DNA of 25,931 bases, taken from the NCBI GenBank assembly GCA_027489295.1, contig JAIYAA010000250.1, forward strand, positions 1 through 25,931, written 5' to 3'. The notes beneath the pieces are model-generated. The model was not told where the DNA came from. It searched no databases and worked only from the letters and a program-made list of their open reading frames with translations. Origin of the DNA: Sphingomonadales bacterium (GTDB lineage Bacteria; Pseudomonadota; Alphaproteobacteria; Sphingomonadales; Sphingomonadaceae). Each line of letters starts with the position of its first letter. Position 1 is the first letter of the stretch. Positions 14,990-23,219 of the stretch are shown in pieces. The translations under genes and the position numbers were made by a program.

Positions 14990-15771
14990 TCGGCGGTCCA
15001 ACCGCCGTCGATCGAATAGTTCGACCCGGTGATCTGCGCCGCCTCGTCGCGGCACAGGAACAGCGCGAGCGCGGCCACCTGCTCGGGCAGCACGAACTCC
15101 TTGGTCGGTTGGGCATCGAGCAGCACGTCGTTGATCACCTGCTCGCGGGTGAGCCCACGGGTCTTCATCGTGTCGGGAATCTGGTTTTCGACCAGCGGCG
15201 TCCAGACATAGCCCGGCGAGATGCAGTTTACCGTGATGCCGTGGGTCGCCACTTCCAGCGCCGCGGTCTTGGTGAGGCCGGCCAGGCCGTGCTTGGCTGC
15301 GACATAGGCGGCCTTGTTCGGGCTGGCGACCAGGCTGTGCGCGCTGGCGGTGGAGATGATCCGGCCCCATTTCCGCGCCTTCATGCCGGGAATCGCCGCG
15401 CGCATCAGGTGGAAGGTCGAGCTGAGGTTGATCGCGAGGATCGCGTCCCACTTCTCGATCGGGAATTCGTCGATCGGTGCGACATGCTGGATGCCGGCAT
15501 TCGAGATGACGATGTCGACCGCGCCGAACTCGGCCTCGGCGCGCGCGACCATGGCCGCGATCGCCTCGGGCTTGGTCATGTCGGCCGCGTCGTACAGCGC
15601 CTTGCCGCCGCTGGTCTCGGCCAGGGCGGCGCGCTCCTTCTCGATCGCGTCGGCGTCGCCGAAGCCGTTGATCAGCACGTTCGCACCCTCGGCCGCCAGC
15701 GCCTTGGCATAAGCGAGGCCGATGCCCGAGGTGGACCCGGTGACGATCGCGGACTTGCCCTTGAGGAACAT
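14986..15771 (-). CDS. bdhA: 3-hydroxybutyrate dehydrogenase (short-chain dehydrogenase)
   Basis: 261 residues. It oxidises D-3-hydroxybutyrate to acetoacetate with NAD+, the last step in polyhydroxybutyrate mobilisation. SDR motifs are complete: TGSTSGIG (nucleotide binding, residues 11-18), NAG (91-93), and the catalytic Ser143, Tyr156 and Lys160 in the segment from STASAHS to YVAAKHG. The segment VENQIPDTMKTRGLTREQVINDV and the ending GSNYSIDGGWTAE are as in BdhA proteins, which sets it apart from generic SDRs. An AGGGAG Shine-Dalgarno is 7 nt before the ATG at 15771 but only 1 nt before the ATG at 15777, so I chose the former. It starts 15 bp after the patatin stop and overlaps the DUF4893-like gene by 4 bp. 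Confidence 0.9.
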   Translation of the reverse strand: MFLKGKSAIVTGSTSGIGLAYAKALAAEGANVLINGFGDADAIEKERAALAETSGGKALYDAADMTKPEAIAAMVARAEAEFGAVDIVISNAGIQHVAPIDEFPIEKWDAILAINLSSTFHLMRAAIPGMKARKWGRIISTASAHSLVASPNKAAYVAAKHGLAGLTKTAALEVATHGITVNCISPGYVWTPLVENQIPDTMKTRGLTREQVINDVLLDAQPTKEFVLPEQVAALALFLCRDEAAQITGSNYSIDGGWTAE

Positions 15772-15786
15772 CGGCATACTCCCTTG

Positions 15787-16935
15787 TTAACGCTGGGTGA
15801 GATCGAAGGCGGCGGTCTTGCCGTCAAGGATGTTCTGCGCGACGAGGCGGCTGTTGGCCATGGTTTCGGCCACCGCGGTGCGGCCGGCCTCCCAGTGCTC
15901 GTGCATCGTCCGCGCGGAGAATTCGAAGTCGCGCGAGCCGCCTTCCCACAGCTTGGCGCGGTAGATCAGCTGCAGCACGTTTACCGGATATTCGGTCACC
16001 AGCGCCCGAACCGCCTGCACTTCCGGTTCTTCCGCAACATGCTCCGGCAGCTTGTCGAGCAGCGCGCGCACCGTTTCACGCGCCTTGCGAAGCCGCAGCC
16101 GCTCGTCGGAAATGGCGCGGGTGCGACTGGAGAAGCGAATTTCCTTCTCGCGGCTCATCACGTCCATGATCGTGCGCGGCAGTTCGTTTTCGGCGGGGAA
16201 CAGGTCAACCTGGAAGACGAGCATCTCGGCCTCCTGCCGATCGAGGACGTGGGTGAGCGGCGTATTGGAGACGAGTCCCCCGTCCCAATACCAGCAACCG
16301 TCGATCTCGACCGGCGGCAGCCCGGGCGGCAACGCACCAGACGCCATGATGTGCCGTGCGTCGATGCGTTCGTCGCGCGTATCGAAATAGCGGAAGTTGC
16401 CGCTGTGGAGATTGACCGCGCCGACCGAGAGGCGGACCGGGCCGTTGTTGAGCAGGTCCCAGTCGATCAGCCGGTCCAGCGTCTCGCGCAACGGGCTGGT
16501 GTCGTAGAAGCTCAGCGCCTCGGGCGTCCCGGGGACGGCGAAGGCGGGCGGGATCCGGCGCGGACTGAAGAAGCCGGGCACGCCGCCCAGCATCACCGCG
16601 CCGGCGGCCCATGCATGGCTGATCTCGCGCAGCTGGTCGGTCATCGGCAGCGAGAAATCGGGCAGTGCGGAGGTCACCTGCTCCCAGAAGGCGCGGATCG
16701 CGCCCAATCGCTTCTCGGGTGGGTTGCCGGCGAACAGCGCCGCATTGACTGCGCCGATCGAGATGCCGGCCACCCAGTCGACCTCGATCGCGGCGGTGGC
16801 GAGTTCCTCGATCACCCCGGCCTGGAAACTGCCGAGCGCCCCGCCCCCCTGCAGCACCAACGCGACAGTGTCCGGCAACGGCATGCCTGGTGCGGCATGG
16901 CGGCGGCGGTGCGGGCGAGACTCAGCATCGGCCAT
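15787..16935 (-). CDS. Patatin-like phospholipase
   Basis: 382 residues. It is a serine acyl hydrolase of the patatin fold. Visible parts: the oxyanion loop GGGALGSFQAGV (residues 30-41), nucleophile GISIG with Ser59, and DGG with Asp218, the catalytic dyad partner. The C-terminal 130 residues (REKEIRFSSRTRAISDERLRLRKARE, then NVLQLIYRAKLWEGGSRDFEFS) resemble the DUF3734 extension found on many alphaproteobacterial patatins. The start could be ATG 16935 or 16959; neither has a good Shine-Dalgarno, and the first 20 residues are Arg/His-rich and poorly conserved in such proteins. It is the first gene of an operon with bdhA and the DUF4893-like lipoprotein, which suggests a role in lipid or polyhydroxybutyrate turnover (inference). 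Confidence 0.88.
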   Translation of the reverse strand: MADAESRPHRRRHAAPGMPLPDTVALVLQGGGALGSFQAGVIEELATAAIEVDWVAGISIGAVNAALFAGNPPEKRLGAIRAFWEQVTSALPDFSLPMTDQLREISHAWAAGAVMLGGVPGFFSPRRIPPAFAVPGTPEALSFYDTSPLRETLDRLIDWDLLNNGPVRLSVGAVNLHSGNFRYFDTRDERIDARHIMASGALPPGLPPVEIDGCWYWDGGLVSNTPLTHVLDRQEAEMLVFQVDLFPAENELPRTIMDVMSREKEIRFSSRTRAISDERLRLRKARETVRALLDKLPEHVAEEPEVQAVRALVTEYPVNVLQLIYRAKLWEGGSRDFEFSARTMHEHWEAGRTAVAETMANSRLVAQNILDGKTAAFDLTQR

Positions 16936-17061
16936 GGCACGCGATGTGGCCCATCCCATGCTGCGGAGCAATACGAAGCTTGGTACGAGGGCGTGCAACG
17001 CACTTCGGTCTGGCGCATTGTCACGCCAACCGAACGAACCCAACCAACAAGGGGAGGCCCG

Positions 17062-17955
17062 ATGCGGCTCGACGATCTGGATCCTACCGACAATGCCCGC
17101 GATCTGGGCTCGGGTGGCGGTGGTGGCGGCTTTCCGCTGCTCGGGCTGCTGCCGATGTTCCTGGGCCGCGGCATGGGCTGCGGCGGGATCGTGCTCATCG
17201 GCATCATCGCACTGGTGATGTTCGGCCTGGGCGGCGGCGGCGGCATGCTGGGGCAGAGCGGCGGCGGCAGCGCCGGGCGCTCGCCGACCGCGGGCCAGTC
17301 CGGCCAGCAGGTCTGCCGTGTCAACGAGCGGCGGCTCGAGGCATGCCGCGTGATGCGCAGCACCGATCTCACCTGGACGAAGATCTTCCAGGAAATGGGC
17401 CGCAACGACTACAAGCCCGCGACCATCAATTTCTTCTCGGGCGGCGCAAGCACCGGCTGCGGCGCGGCAAATTCGGCCGTGGGGCCCTTCTACTGCCCGA
17501 GCGACAACGGCGTGTATATCGACACGACCTTCTTCGACGAGCTGCAGAACCGCTTCGGCGCCAAGGGCGATTTCGCCCGCGATTACGTGATCGCGCACGA
17601 GATGGGGCACCATATCCAGGATCTGCTCGGCACCTCGACCGAGGTCTCGCAGGCGCAGGCGCGCGGCTCGAAGACCGAGGGCAACCGCCTGTCGGTCAAG
17701 CTGGAGCTGCAGGCCGACTGCTATGCCGGCGTCTGGGCGGCACGCAACCGCGACCGGCTGGAGCCGGGCGACATCGAGGAAGGCATGACCGCCGCCAACG
17801 CGATCGGCGACGACACGCTGCAGAAGGAAGCGCAGGGCACCGTCGTGCCGGACAGCTTCACCCACGGCACCTCGGCGCAGCGCAAGGCGTGGCTGAAGCG
17901 CGGGCTAGACACCGGCGATCCTCGCCAGTGCGATACCTTCACCGCTGCGCAGTAA
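17062..17955 (+). CDS. YpfJ-type neutral zinc metallopeptidase
   Basis: 297 residues. It matches the putative neutral zinc metallopeptidase family (PF04228, E. coli YpfJ). An N-terminal Gly-rich stretch (residues 17-23) leads to a single membrane helix (about 37-56, GMGCGGIVLIGIIALVMFGL), then a Gly/Ser linker and the peptidase domain. Zinc motif HEMGHH (His179, Glu180, His183) and the downstream ELQADCYAG (Glu about 216) are present. Four or more Cys (85, 95, 133, 145) suggest a domain outside the cytoplasm with disulfides. GGGGAGG 4-5 nt before the ATG fixes the start. The biological substrate of this family is unknown. It is divergent from the patatin operon and precedes the DUF898-M48 pair on the same strand, with a promoter between. 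Confidence 0.9.
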   Translation: MRLDDLDPTDNARDLGSGGGGGGFPLLGLLPMFLGRGMGCGGIVLIGIIALVMFGLGGGGGMLGQSGGGSAGRSPTAGQSGQQVCRVNERRLEACRVMRSTDLTWTKIFQEMGRNDYKPATINFFSGGASTGCGAANSAVGPFYCPSDNGVYIDTTFFDELQNRFGAKGDFARDYVIAHEMGHHIQDLLGTSTEVSQAQARGSKTEGNRLSVKLELQADCYAGVWAARNRDRLEPGDIEEGMTAANAIGDDTLQKEAQGTVVPDSFTHGTSAQRKAWLKRGLDTGDPRQCDTFTAAQ

Positions 17956-17962
17956 TGGTTAC

Positions 17963-17990
17963 TTGACGTAAACCCTTGGCCGCTATTGGA
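17963..17990 (+). promoter_or_regulatory. Possible promoter of the DUF898-M48 operon
   Basis: -35 TTGACG (17963-17968) is followed by a T/A-containing -10 region around 17984-17991 (TATTGG with a 15-bp spacer, or TTGGAT with 17). It lies 22 bp before ATG 18013. Confidence 0.35.
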
Positions 17991-18012
17991 TGGCGGCCGA
18001 GGGGGACTGGGG

Positions 18013-19098
18013 ATGAATCAGCCAACCGAGCGCGGCGCGTTCGAATTCTACGGATCGTGGCGCGAATATGCGCCGATTGCATTCACCAATCTGCTGCTGA
18101 CGATCGTCACGCTCGGCATCTACAATTTCTGGGGGCGCACGCGCACCCGCCAATATTTGTGGAGCAGCACCCGCTTCATCGACGATCGGCTGGAATGGAC
18201 CGGCACCGGGCTGGAGCTGATGATCGGCTATGTGATGGTCTTCGTCCTGCTGATCCTCCCGCTTGCCGGCATCCAGTTGCTGATGGGCGTGCTCGCGGCA
18301 CAGGGATCGATACAGGCGCATGCCGCCGCGTTCTTCCTCGCGCTTCTGTTCTACGTCGTGGTGCTGAGCCTGGGCGGTGTCGCGATCTTCCGTGCGCTGC
18401 GCTACCGGCTCAGCCGCACCTACTGGCACGGCATTCGCGGCGGCAGCGACGATCAGGGCTTCCGCTACGGCCTTTCCTATTTGTGGCGGACCATGCTGGG
18501 CGGCATCGCGTTCGGCCTGCTGGTGCCGTGGGCGCTGGTAAGCCTGTGGAACAAGCGATGGAACGCGATGAGCTTCGGCCCCTTCCGTTTCGTCGCGTCC
18601 GCCAGCACGGACGGGCTGATGGGGCGCTACCTGCTCTTCTATCTGATGCCGATCGTGCTGGTGGTGGGCGCCATAGTGGCCGGCATCGCCGCGGCGATCT
18701 CGGGCGCCAACGCCACCGCCATGGTGCAGAGCTATGGCCTCGCCATCTTCCTCGTTGGCTTCTACCTCGTCTTCTTCGTCGCGCTGGGCATCATCTCGCT
18801 CTATTTCTATTCGGCCTATTTCCGGCAGGTAATCGCAGCCCTTTCGCTCGGCGACCTCGAGTTCGAGTTCACGGCGCGCACCCGCGACTGGCTGAAGCTT
18901 ATGCTCGGCACCTTTGCGCTGGTGGTGTGCACGCTCGGCATCGGCGCGATCTTCATCGGCTATCGCAACTGGGCGTTCTTCGTCCGCCACCTGCGCGCCT
19001 TTGGCACGCTGGAGCTGGACCAGTTCACCCAATCCACCACGCGCGCGCCCGGCCAGGGCGAGGGGCTGTTCGACAGCTTCGACATGGGCGCTTTCTAA
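18013..19098 (+). CDS. DUF898 (YjgN-like) membrane protein
   Basis: 361 residues. It is an inner-membrane protein of the YjgN/DUF898 family, function unknown. The family pattern occurs more than once: FEFYGSWREYAPIAFTNLLLTIVTLGIYNFWGRTRTRQYLW near the N-terminus, a second copy around RLSRTYWHGIRGG...FRYG, and a third near the C-terminus (FEFTARTRDWLKLMLGTFALVVCTLGIG). About eight hydrophobic segments are visible. I chose ATG 18013 over the in-frame ATG at 17986, because the latter would encode a Gly-rich leader from the purine-rich ribosome site. The stop overlaps the Shine-Dalgarno of the M48 gene 12 bp downstream, so the two are co-translated. The pairing of DUF898 with M48 peptidases suggests a joint membrane quality-control role (inference). 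Confidence 0.9.
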   Translation: MNQPTERGAFEFYGSWREYAPIAFTNLLLTIVTLGIYNFWGRTRTRQYLWSSTRFIDDRLEWTGTGLELMIGYVMVFVLLILPLAGIQLLMGVLAAQGSIQAHAAAFFLALLFYVVVLSLGGVAIFRALRYRLSRTYWHGIRGGSDDQGFRYGLSYLWRTMLGGIAFGLLVPWALVSLWNKRWNAMSFGPFRFVASASTDGLMGRYLLFYLMPIVLVVGAIVAGIAAAISGANATAMVQSYGLAIFLVGFYLVFFVALGIISLYFYSAYFRQVIAALSLGDLEFEFTARTRDWLKLMLGTFALVVCTLGIGAIFIGYRNWAFFVRHLRAFGTLELDQFTQSTTRAPGQGEGLFDSFDMGAF

Positions 19099-19110
19099 GG
19101 AGATCGGGCG

Positions 19111-20172
19111 GTGGAAACGCGCGTCTGGCATTATGATGGCCGCAGCGGCGAACGGCGCATGCCGGTGATCGTCGCCACGCCGGACGAGCTGCATTTCCTG
19201 CTGGAGGGCGACGGCGTCGACCCCGGCCCCTATGCCTTTGCCGACCTGACGCCGCACGGCACCTCGCACCACGAGCGCGCCTTCGGGCTGAAGGGGCGGC
19301 CGGGCTGGCGGATCACCTTCCTCGAATTCCCGCCGTCCGAAATCGCGGTGCAGCTGCCGAAGCCCACCCGCTATGGCCGCTGGATCGACCGCTTCGGGCT
19401 GTGGCGCTCGGCGGGCGTGCTCGCCATCCTTGCCGCGCTGGTGGTGGCGGTGACGCTCAAGCTGCCGCCGCTGATCGCGCGGATGATCCCGCAATCGGTG
19501 GAGCAGCGCATGGGCCGGCTGCTCGTCGGCAATCTTGGCGGCTATGCCTGCACGTCGCCGCAGGGCGAGGCGGCGCTCAAGGCGCTCGCGGCCCGCCTGC
19601 ACCAGGGCGATGGCGTGACGATCCATGTCGTGCAGGCCCCGATGATCAATGCGGTCGCCTTTCCCGGCGGCCAGGTGGTGATCTTCGACGGCCTGATCCA
19701 GAATGCCACGTCCGCCGACGAGGTGGCCGGGGTCCTGGGCCACGAACTCGGCCATGTCGCCCACCGCGACGGCATGGAGTCGCTGATCCGGCAATATGGC
19801 CTCAGGCTGTTGTTCGGCGGGTTTGACAGCAACGTCGGCGGCTATGGCAACGCGCTGCTCAACGCCCGCTATTCGCGCAAGGCCGAAGCCGGGGCGGACG
19901 GGTATGCGATCGGCCAGCTTCAGGCGGCGAACATTTCGCCGGTTCCGACCGCCGCCCTGTTCGCGCGGCTGGCCAGGCAGGATGAACAACCGGGCAATGC
20001 CGGGCTGCTGCTCAACTATCTTTCGTCCCACCCGCTCTCCTCGTCGCGAGAGCAGCGCTTTGCGGGGAGCGTACAGCCGGGCGCCCGCTACACACCGGCG
20101 CTGACGCCAGCCCAGTGGCAGGCGCTTCGCACCATGTGCAGCAACACGCCGCCGCGACAGAGCGCCTTCTAG
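19111..20172 (+). CDS. M48-family membrane-associated metallopeptidase
   Basis: 353 residues, starting with GTG at 19111; AAGGAG overlaps the preceding stop and is 8 nt from it. The N-terminal 85 residues are a separate beta-rich domain. A single membrane helix follows (about 99-116, RSAGVLAILAALVVAVTL), and then the peptidase domain, probably periplasmic. Zinc motif HELGH (residues 211-215) and EAGAD (Glu259, Asp263) are the M48 catalytic set. The layout is like BepA/LoiP-type or Oma1-like peptidases, which degrade misfolded envelope proteins. It forms an operon with the DUF898 gene. Its TAG stop lies inside CTAG (20169-20172), which also encodes the stop of the convergent 44-residue ORF on the other strand. 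Confidence 0.92.
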   Translation: METRVWHYDGRSGERRMPVIVATPDELHFLLEGDGVDPGPYAFADLTPHGTSHHERAFGLKGRPGWRITFLEFPPSEIAVQLPKPTRYGRWIDRFGLWRSAGVLAILAALVVAVTLKLPPLIARMIPQSVEQRMGRLLVGNLGGYACTSPQGEAALKALAARLHQGDGVTIHVVQAPMINAVAFPGGQVVIFDGLIQNATSADEVAGVLGHELGHVAHRDGMESLIRQYGLRLLFGGFDSNVGGYGNALLNARYSRKAEAGADGYAIGQLQAANISPVPTAALFARLARQDEQPGNAGLLLNYLSSHPLSSSREQRFAGSVQPGARYTPALTPAQWQALRTMCSNTPPRQSAF

Positions 20173-20303
20173 AGCAGCAGTCCGAGCAGCTTTCCGGCCG
20201 CAACCGACAGCCCCGAGACAGCGATCGCCGCGCCGAAGAGAAGCTGCGGGCTGGGAACGAACCGGCGTACCGGCAGCGCAATGGCTTTTTCTACCTGTGT
20301 CAT
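20169..20303 (-). CDS. Small single-helix membrane protein, 44 residues
   Basis: A reading frame from ATG (20303) to TAG (20169). AGGA lies 7 nt before the start, with another AGGAG slightly further up. A positively charged N-terminus (MTQVEKAIALPVRRFVPSP) precedes one hydrophobic segment (QLLFGAAIAVSGLSVAAGKLLGLLL) that reaches the C-terminus, so it is probably an N-in or tail-anchored inner-membrane protein. It converges on the M48 gene and shares the palindromic CTAG as the stop for both. It is divergent from the hydrolase at 20410. No family recognised. Confidence 0.5.
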   Translation of the reverse strand: MTQVEKAIALPVRRFVPSPQLLFGAAIAVSGLSVAAGKLLGLLL

Positions 20304-20409
20304 GCGACGATCCTGCTCCTGTCGACGGGCAATGTCCCACGATCAATCCCGATCGCAGTAATCGGTTCCGTCGCTGGCCGTCGCGGGGCGGAACGGCTAC
20401 ACCCCCGGC

Positions 20410-21135
20410 ATGACCAGCCTCGCCTACCGTCACAGCCCCGGCGCCTACCCCACCATCGTCTTCCTGCCCGGCTATCGCTCCGACATGCAGGGATCGAAGG
20501 TGCTCGCGCTCGAGGCATGGGCGCAGGCGCGTGGCCAGGCGTTTCTGCGCTTCGACTATCGTGGCTGCGGCGAAAGCCCTGGTGCGTTCGAGGACCATAG
20601 CCTCGCCGACTGGCGCGACGATGCGCTGGAGATGATCGATACCCTGGTGGCAGGCCCGGTGGTGCTGGTCGGCTCGTCGATGGGCGGCTGGCTGATGCTG
20701 CTGGTGGCGAAGGCCCGGCCCGACCGCGTCGTCGGCATGGTGGGTATCGCCGCCGCGCCCGACTTTACCGACTGGGGCTTCACCGCGGAGGAGAAGCGCA
20801 TCCTCGCCGAGCAGGGCCGGCTGGAACAGCCCAGCACCTATTCGGACGAGCCGATGGTCACCACCCGCGCCTTTTGGGAATCGGGCGAGGCAAATCGGGT
20901 GCTGGAAACGCCGCTTGCCTTTGACGGCCCCGTTCGCCTGCTCCAGGGCCAATGCGACGAGGAAGTGCCGTGGGCGCTGGCTCTGCGCCTCGCCGCCCAT
21001 TTCCGTTCAGAAAACGTCCAGACATGGATCGTCAAGGACGGAAATCATCGCCTGTCGCGCGAGGGCGATATGCGTCTGCTGCTCCGTGCCACCGAGGACA
21101 TCCTGACCGAATGCTCATCCCCTTCCTCCTGCTGA
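20410..21135 (+). CDS. Alpha/beta hydrolase, ABHD10-like
   Basis: 241 residues. It has the alpha/beta hydrolase fold: FLPGYRSDMQGSK (oxyanion region), FDYRGCGES, the nucleophile elbow GSSMGGW (Ser about 95), Asp in QCDEEVPW and His in DGNHRLSR complete the triad. Order and size match the ABHD10 group, which includes mitochondrial thioesterase/acyl-glucuronide esterase homologues that occur widely in alphaproteobacteria. It is probably a cytoplasmic esterase or thioesterase; the substrate is unknown. The first ATG (20410) has no clear Shine-Dalgarno. Its last 25 bp overlap the start of the TPR gene, so the two are translationally linked. Confidence 0.88.
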   Translation: MTSLAYRHSPGAYPTIVFLPGYRSDMQGSKVLALEAWAQARGQAFLRFDYRGCGESPGAFEDHSLADWRDDALEMIDTLVAGPVVLVGSSMGGWLMLLVAKARPDRVVGMVGIAAAPDFTDWGFTAEEKRILAEQGRLEQPSTYSDEPMVTTRAFWESGEANRVLETPLAFDGPVRLLQGQCDEEVPWALALRLAAHFRSENVQTWIVKDGNHRLSREGDMRLLLRATEDILTECSSPSSC

Positions 21136-21938
21136 TCGCCCAGCAGACCACCGCGATCGCCCCCAAGGCCGGCCCCGTGCTGCGCGACGCCGAGCGCGCC
21201 AGGGCGGCCGCCGCCAAGGCCGCGGCCCCTGCCCCGGCGGGCGAGCCGCCGCGCTTCACCAAGTGCATGGATCTGGCGACCGGCGACCCCACGGCGGCGA
21301 TCGACGACGCGGTGAAGTGGCGCGCCGACAAGGGCGGGATGTTCGCCCGCCAGTGCCTCGCCGTCGCCTACGCCAACCAGGCACGCTGGGACTCGGCCGC
21401 AGCCGCGTTCGAGGAAGCGGCAGGCGAGGCGGAGACCGTCAAGGACGGCGGGCGGGCAGCGACCTACTGGACCCAGGCCGGCAATGCCTGGCTCGCCGCC
21501 AAGAAGCCGCCCAAGGCGCGGGCGAGCTTCAACGCCGCGCTCGCCACCGGGGCGCTGAAGGGCCTTGCCCTGGGCGAAGCCTATCTCGATCGCGCCCGCG
21601 CCGCCGTCGCCTCGGGCGAGAATGCGGGGGCTCGCGCCGATATCGACGTGGCGATCGCCAAGGCGGGCGACGATCCGCTCGCCTGGCTACTCTCCGCCAC
21701 CCTCGCCCGCCGCATGGCCGATCTGCCGCGTGCGCAGAAGGATATTGCCGAGGCGATCAAGCGCGCCGGCGACGACGCCGCCGTGCAGTTGGAGGCCGGC
21801 AACATCGCCGCCGCCAGCGGCGACGAAGCCGCGGCGAAAACCGCGTGGAACAAGGTGGTCACCGCCGCCCCGAACAGCCCGCAGGCCACGGCCGCCCGCA
21901 CGGCGCTCGCCCAGTTCGATCCGCCCCCGGCCAAATAG
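21111..21938 (+). CDS. Secreted TPR-repeat protein
   Basis: 275 residues if it starts at ATG 21111, which gives a short signal-like N-terminus (MLIPFLLLIAQQTTA). The frame is open upstream into the hydrolase but that part does not look like real coding. An Ala/Pro-rich region (residues 20-45) is followed by about five or six helix-turn-helix TPR-like repeats, for example ARWDSAAAAFEEAAGEAE, AATYWTQAGNAWLAAKKPPKARASFNAALA and LPRAQKDIAEAIKRAG. TPR arrays are scaffolds for protein contacts, here probably in the periplasm. It overlaps the hydrolase gene by 25 bp. The specific partner is unknown. Confidence 0.8.
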   Translation: MLIPFLLLIAQQTTAIAPKAGPVLRDAERARAAAAKAAAPAPAGEPPRFTKCMDLATGDPTAAIDDAVKWRADKGGMFARQCLAVAYANQARWDSAAAAFEEAAGEAETVKDGGRAATYWTQAGNAWLAAKKPPKARASFNAALATGALKGLALGEAYLDRARAAVASGENAGARADIDVAIAKAGDDPLAWLLSATLARRMADLPRAQKDIAEAIKRAGDDAAVQLEAGNIAAASGDEAAAKTAWNKVVTAAPNSPQATAARTALAQFDPPPAK

Positions 21939-21947
21939 CCGGGTGGC

Positions 21948-21965
21948 GGGCGCAGGGCCGCGCCC
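21948..21965 (+). terminator. Hairpin after the hydrolase-TPR operon
   Basis: Perfect 6-bp arms GGGCGC (21948-21953) and GCGCCC (21960-21965) with a 6-nt loop lie 9 bp after the TPR stop. There is no T tract, so it is tentative. Confidence 0.35.
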
Positions 21966-22003
21966 CTATCTGGCGATCAACGCCAATCCAGGGAACGTGC
22001 CCC

Positions 22004-22438
22004 ATGAAGTTTCTCCACACCATGATCCGCGTCACCGATCCGGACGCGACGATCGCGTTTTTCGAGCTGCTGGGCCTCAAGGAAACGCACCGCATCACCA
22101 GCGAGAAGGGCCGCTTCACGCTGATCTATCTGGCGAGCGAGGAAGACATCGATCCCGCCACCGGCCGCGGCAGCGCGGAGGTGGAGCTGACCCACAATTG
22201 GGATCCGGAAACCTATACCGGCGGCCGCAATTTCGGCCATCTCGCCTTCCAGGTCGATGACATCTACGACACCTGCCAGCGGCTGCAGGATGCCGGGGTG
22301 ACGATCAACCGCCCGCCGCGCGACGGCCACATGGCCTTCGTCCGCACCCCCGACGCGATCTCGATCGAACTGCTCCAGAAGGGCAGTCTGCCGCCGCAGG
22401 AACCCTGGGCCTCGATGCCGAACACGGGCGAGTGGTAA
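22004..22438 (+). CDS. gloA: Lactoylglutathione lyase (glyoxalase I)
   Basis: 144 residues. It converts the hemithioacetal of methylglyoxal and glutathione to S-lactoylglutathione in the cytoplasm. It has the vicinal-oxygen-chelate fold with all four metal ligands in E. coli GloA-like positions: His5, Glu61 (in VELTHNW), His79 (FGHLAF) and Glu122 (SIELLQ). The compact size and lack of the eukaryotic insertions suggest the nickel/cobalt-type bacterial enzyme. CAGGGA lies about 9 nt before the ATG. The stop is 4 bp from the gloB ATG, so the two steps of the pathway are one operon. Confidence 0.95.
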   Translation: MKFLHTMIRVTDPDATIAFFELLGLKETHRITSEKGRFTLIYLASEEDIDPATGRGSAEVELTHNWDPETYTGGRNFGHLAFQVDDIYDTCQRLQDAGVTINRPPRDGHMAFVRTPDAISIELLQKGSLPPQEPWASMPNTGEW

Positions 22439-22442
22439 GGCG

Positions 22443-23177
22443 ATGACCTCGCTCCGGATCGTCCGCGTCCCCGCCTTCACGGACAATTACATCTGGCTTG
22501 TCCATGATCCCGTCTCGACCGAGACGATCGTGGTCGATCCGGGCGCGGCCGATCCGGTGCTGGCGGCACTGGCCCAACAGGGCTGGCAGCTCAGCGTGAT
22601 CTGGAACACGCACTGGCACCCCGATCACACCGGCGGCAATGCGGCGCTCAAGGCAGCCACCGGCTGCACCGTGATCGCCCCTGCCGCCGAGGCCGCCAAG
22701 ATCCCGACCGCCGATCGTCTCGTGGGCGACGGCGACTCCGTGGCGATCGGCGACCACGTCGCGGCGGTACTGGAAGTGCCGGCGCACACCGCCGGCCACA
22801 TCGCCTATCACTTCGGCGAAGACGCGCTGGTGTTCGTCGGCGATACCCTGTTCGTGATGGGCTGCGGCCGGCTGTTCGAAGGCACGGCGGCGCAGATGTA
22901 CGACGCGATGCGCCGGTTCGAGGCGCTGCCGGACGCGACGCAGGTCTATTGCGCGCACGAATACACGCTGGGCAATGCGCGCTATGCGGTGGTCGCGGAG
23001 CCCGAAAACACCGCGATCGCGACCCGCCTGGTCGCGGTCGAGCGGATGCTTGCTTCGGGCGAAGCGACCGTGCCGACGACGATCGCCGCCGAACGCGCCA
23101 CCAACCCGTTCCTGCGCGCGGCGACGGCGGAAATACTGGCCGAGCGGCGGGCCGCGAAGGATGCTTTTACCGGCTGA
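22443..23177 (+). CDS. gloB: Hydroxyacylglutathione hydrolase (glyoxalase II)
   Basis: 244 residues. It hydrolyses S-lactoylglutathione to D-lactate and glutathione. It is a metallo-beta-lactamase fold enzyme with the binuclear metal motif THWHPDH (His57, His59, Asp61, His62), His115 in PAHTAGH, the bridging Asp134 in GDTLFVMGCGRLFEG and His172 in CAHEY. The C-terminal helical substrate domain (about 180-244) with RATNPFLR is present, so the enzyme is full length. It follows gloA with a 4-bp gap and TAAGG as its ribosome site. Confidence 0.96.
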   Translation: MTSLRIVRVPAFTDNYIWLVHDPVSTETIVVDPGAADPVLAALAQQGWQLSVIWNTHWHPDHTGGNAALKAATGCTVIAPAAEAAKIPTADRLVGDGDSVAIGDHVAAVLEVPAHTAGHIAYHFGEDALVFVGDTLFVMGCGRLFEGTAAQMYDAMRRFEALPDATQVYCAHEYTLGNARYAVVAEPENTAIATRLVAVERMLASGEATVPTTIAAERATNPFLRAATAEILAERRAAKDAFTG

Positions 23178-23182
23178 CGCGT

Positions 23183-23188
23183 TATAGT
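23183..23188 (+). promoter_or_regulatory. Possible -10 element for the paralogous secreted pair
   Basis: TATAGT, five of six consensus bases, lies 32 bp before ATG 23220. No matching -35 box is visible at the usual distance. Confidence 0.25.
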
Positions 23189-23219
23189 CCGCGGGGCAGA
23201 CGATCGAAGGAAGCTGCCG

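Noticed and set aside
10829..15019. Plus-strand open frame of 1396 codons opposite the M13, M20 and DUF4893-like genes
   Set aside because: It is an antisense shadow produced by GC-rich codon bias. Its translation is rich in Arg, His and Ala with no domain, while the opposite strand encodes three clearly recognised proteins.
17983..21000. Minus-strand open frame of 1005 codons opposite the DUF898, M48 and hydrolase genes
   Set aside because: Low-complexity Arg/Glu/His/Gln-rich translation with no motif. The plus strand carries well-supported genes with ribosome sites.
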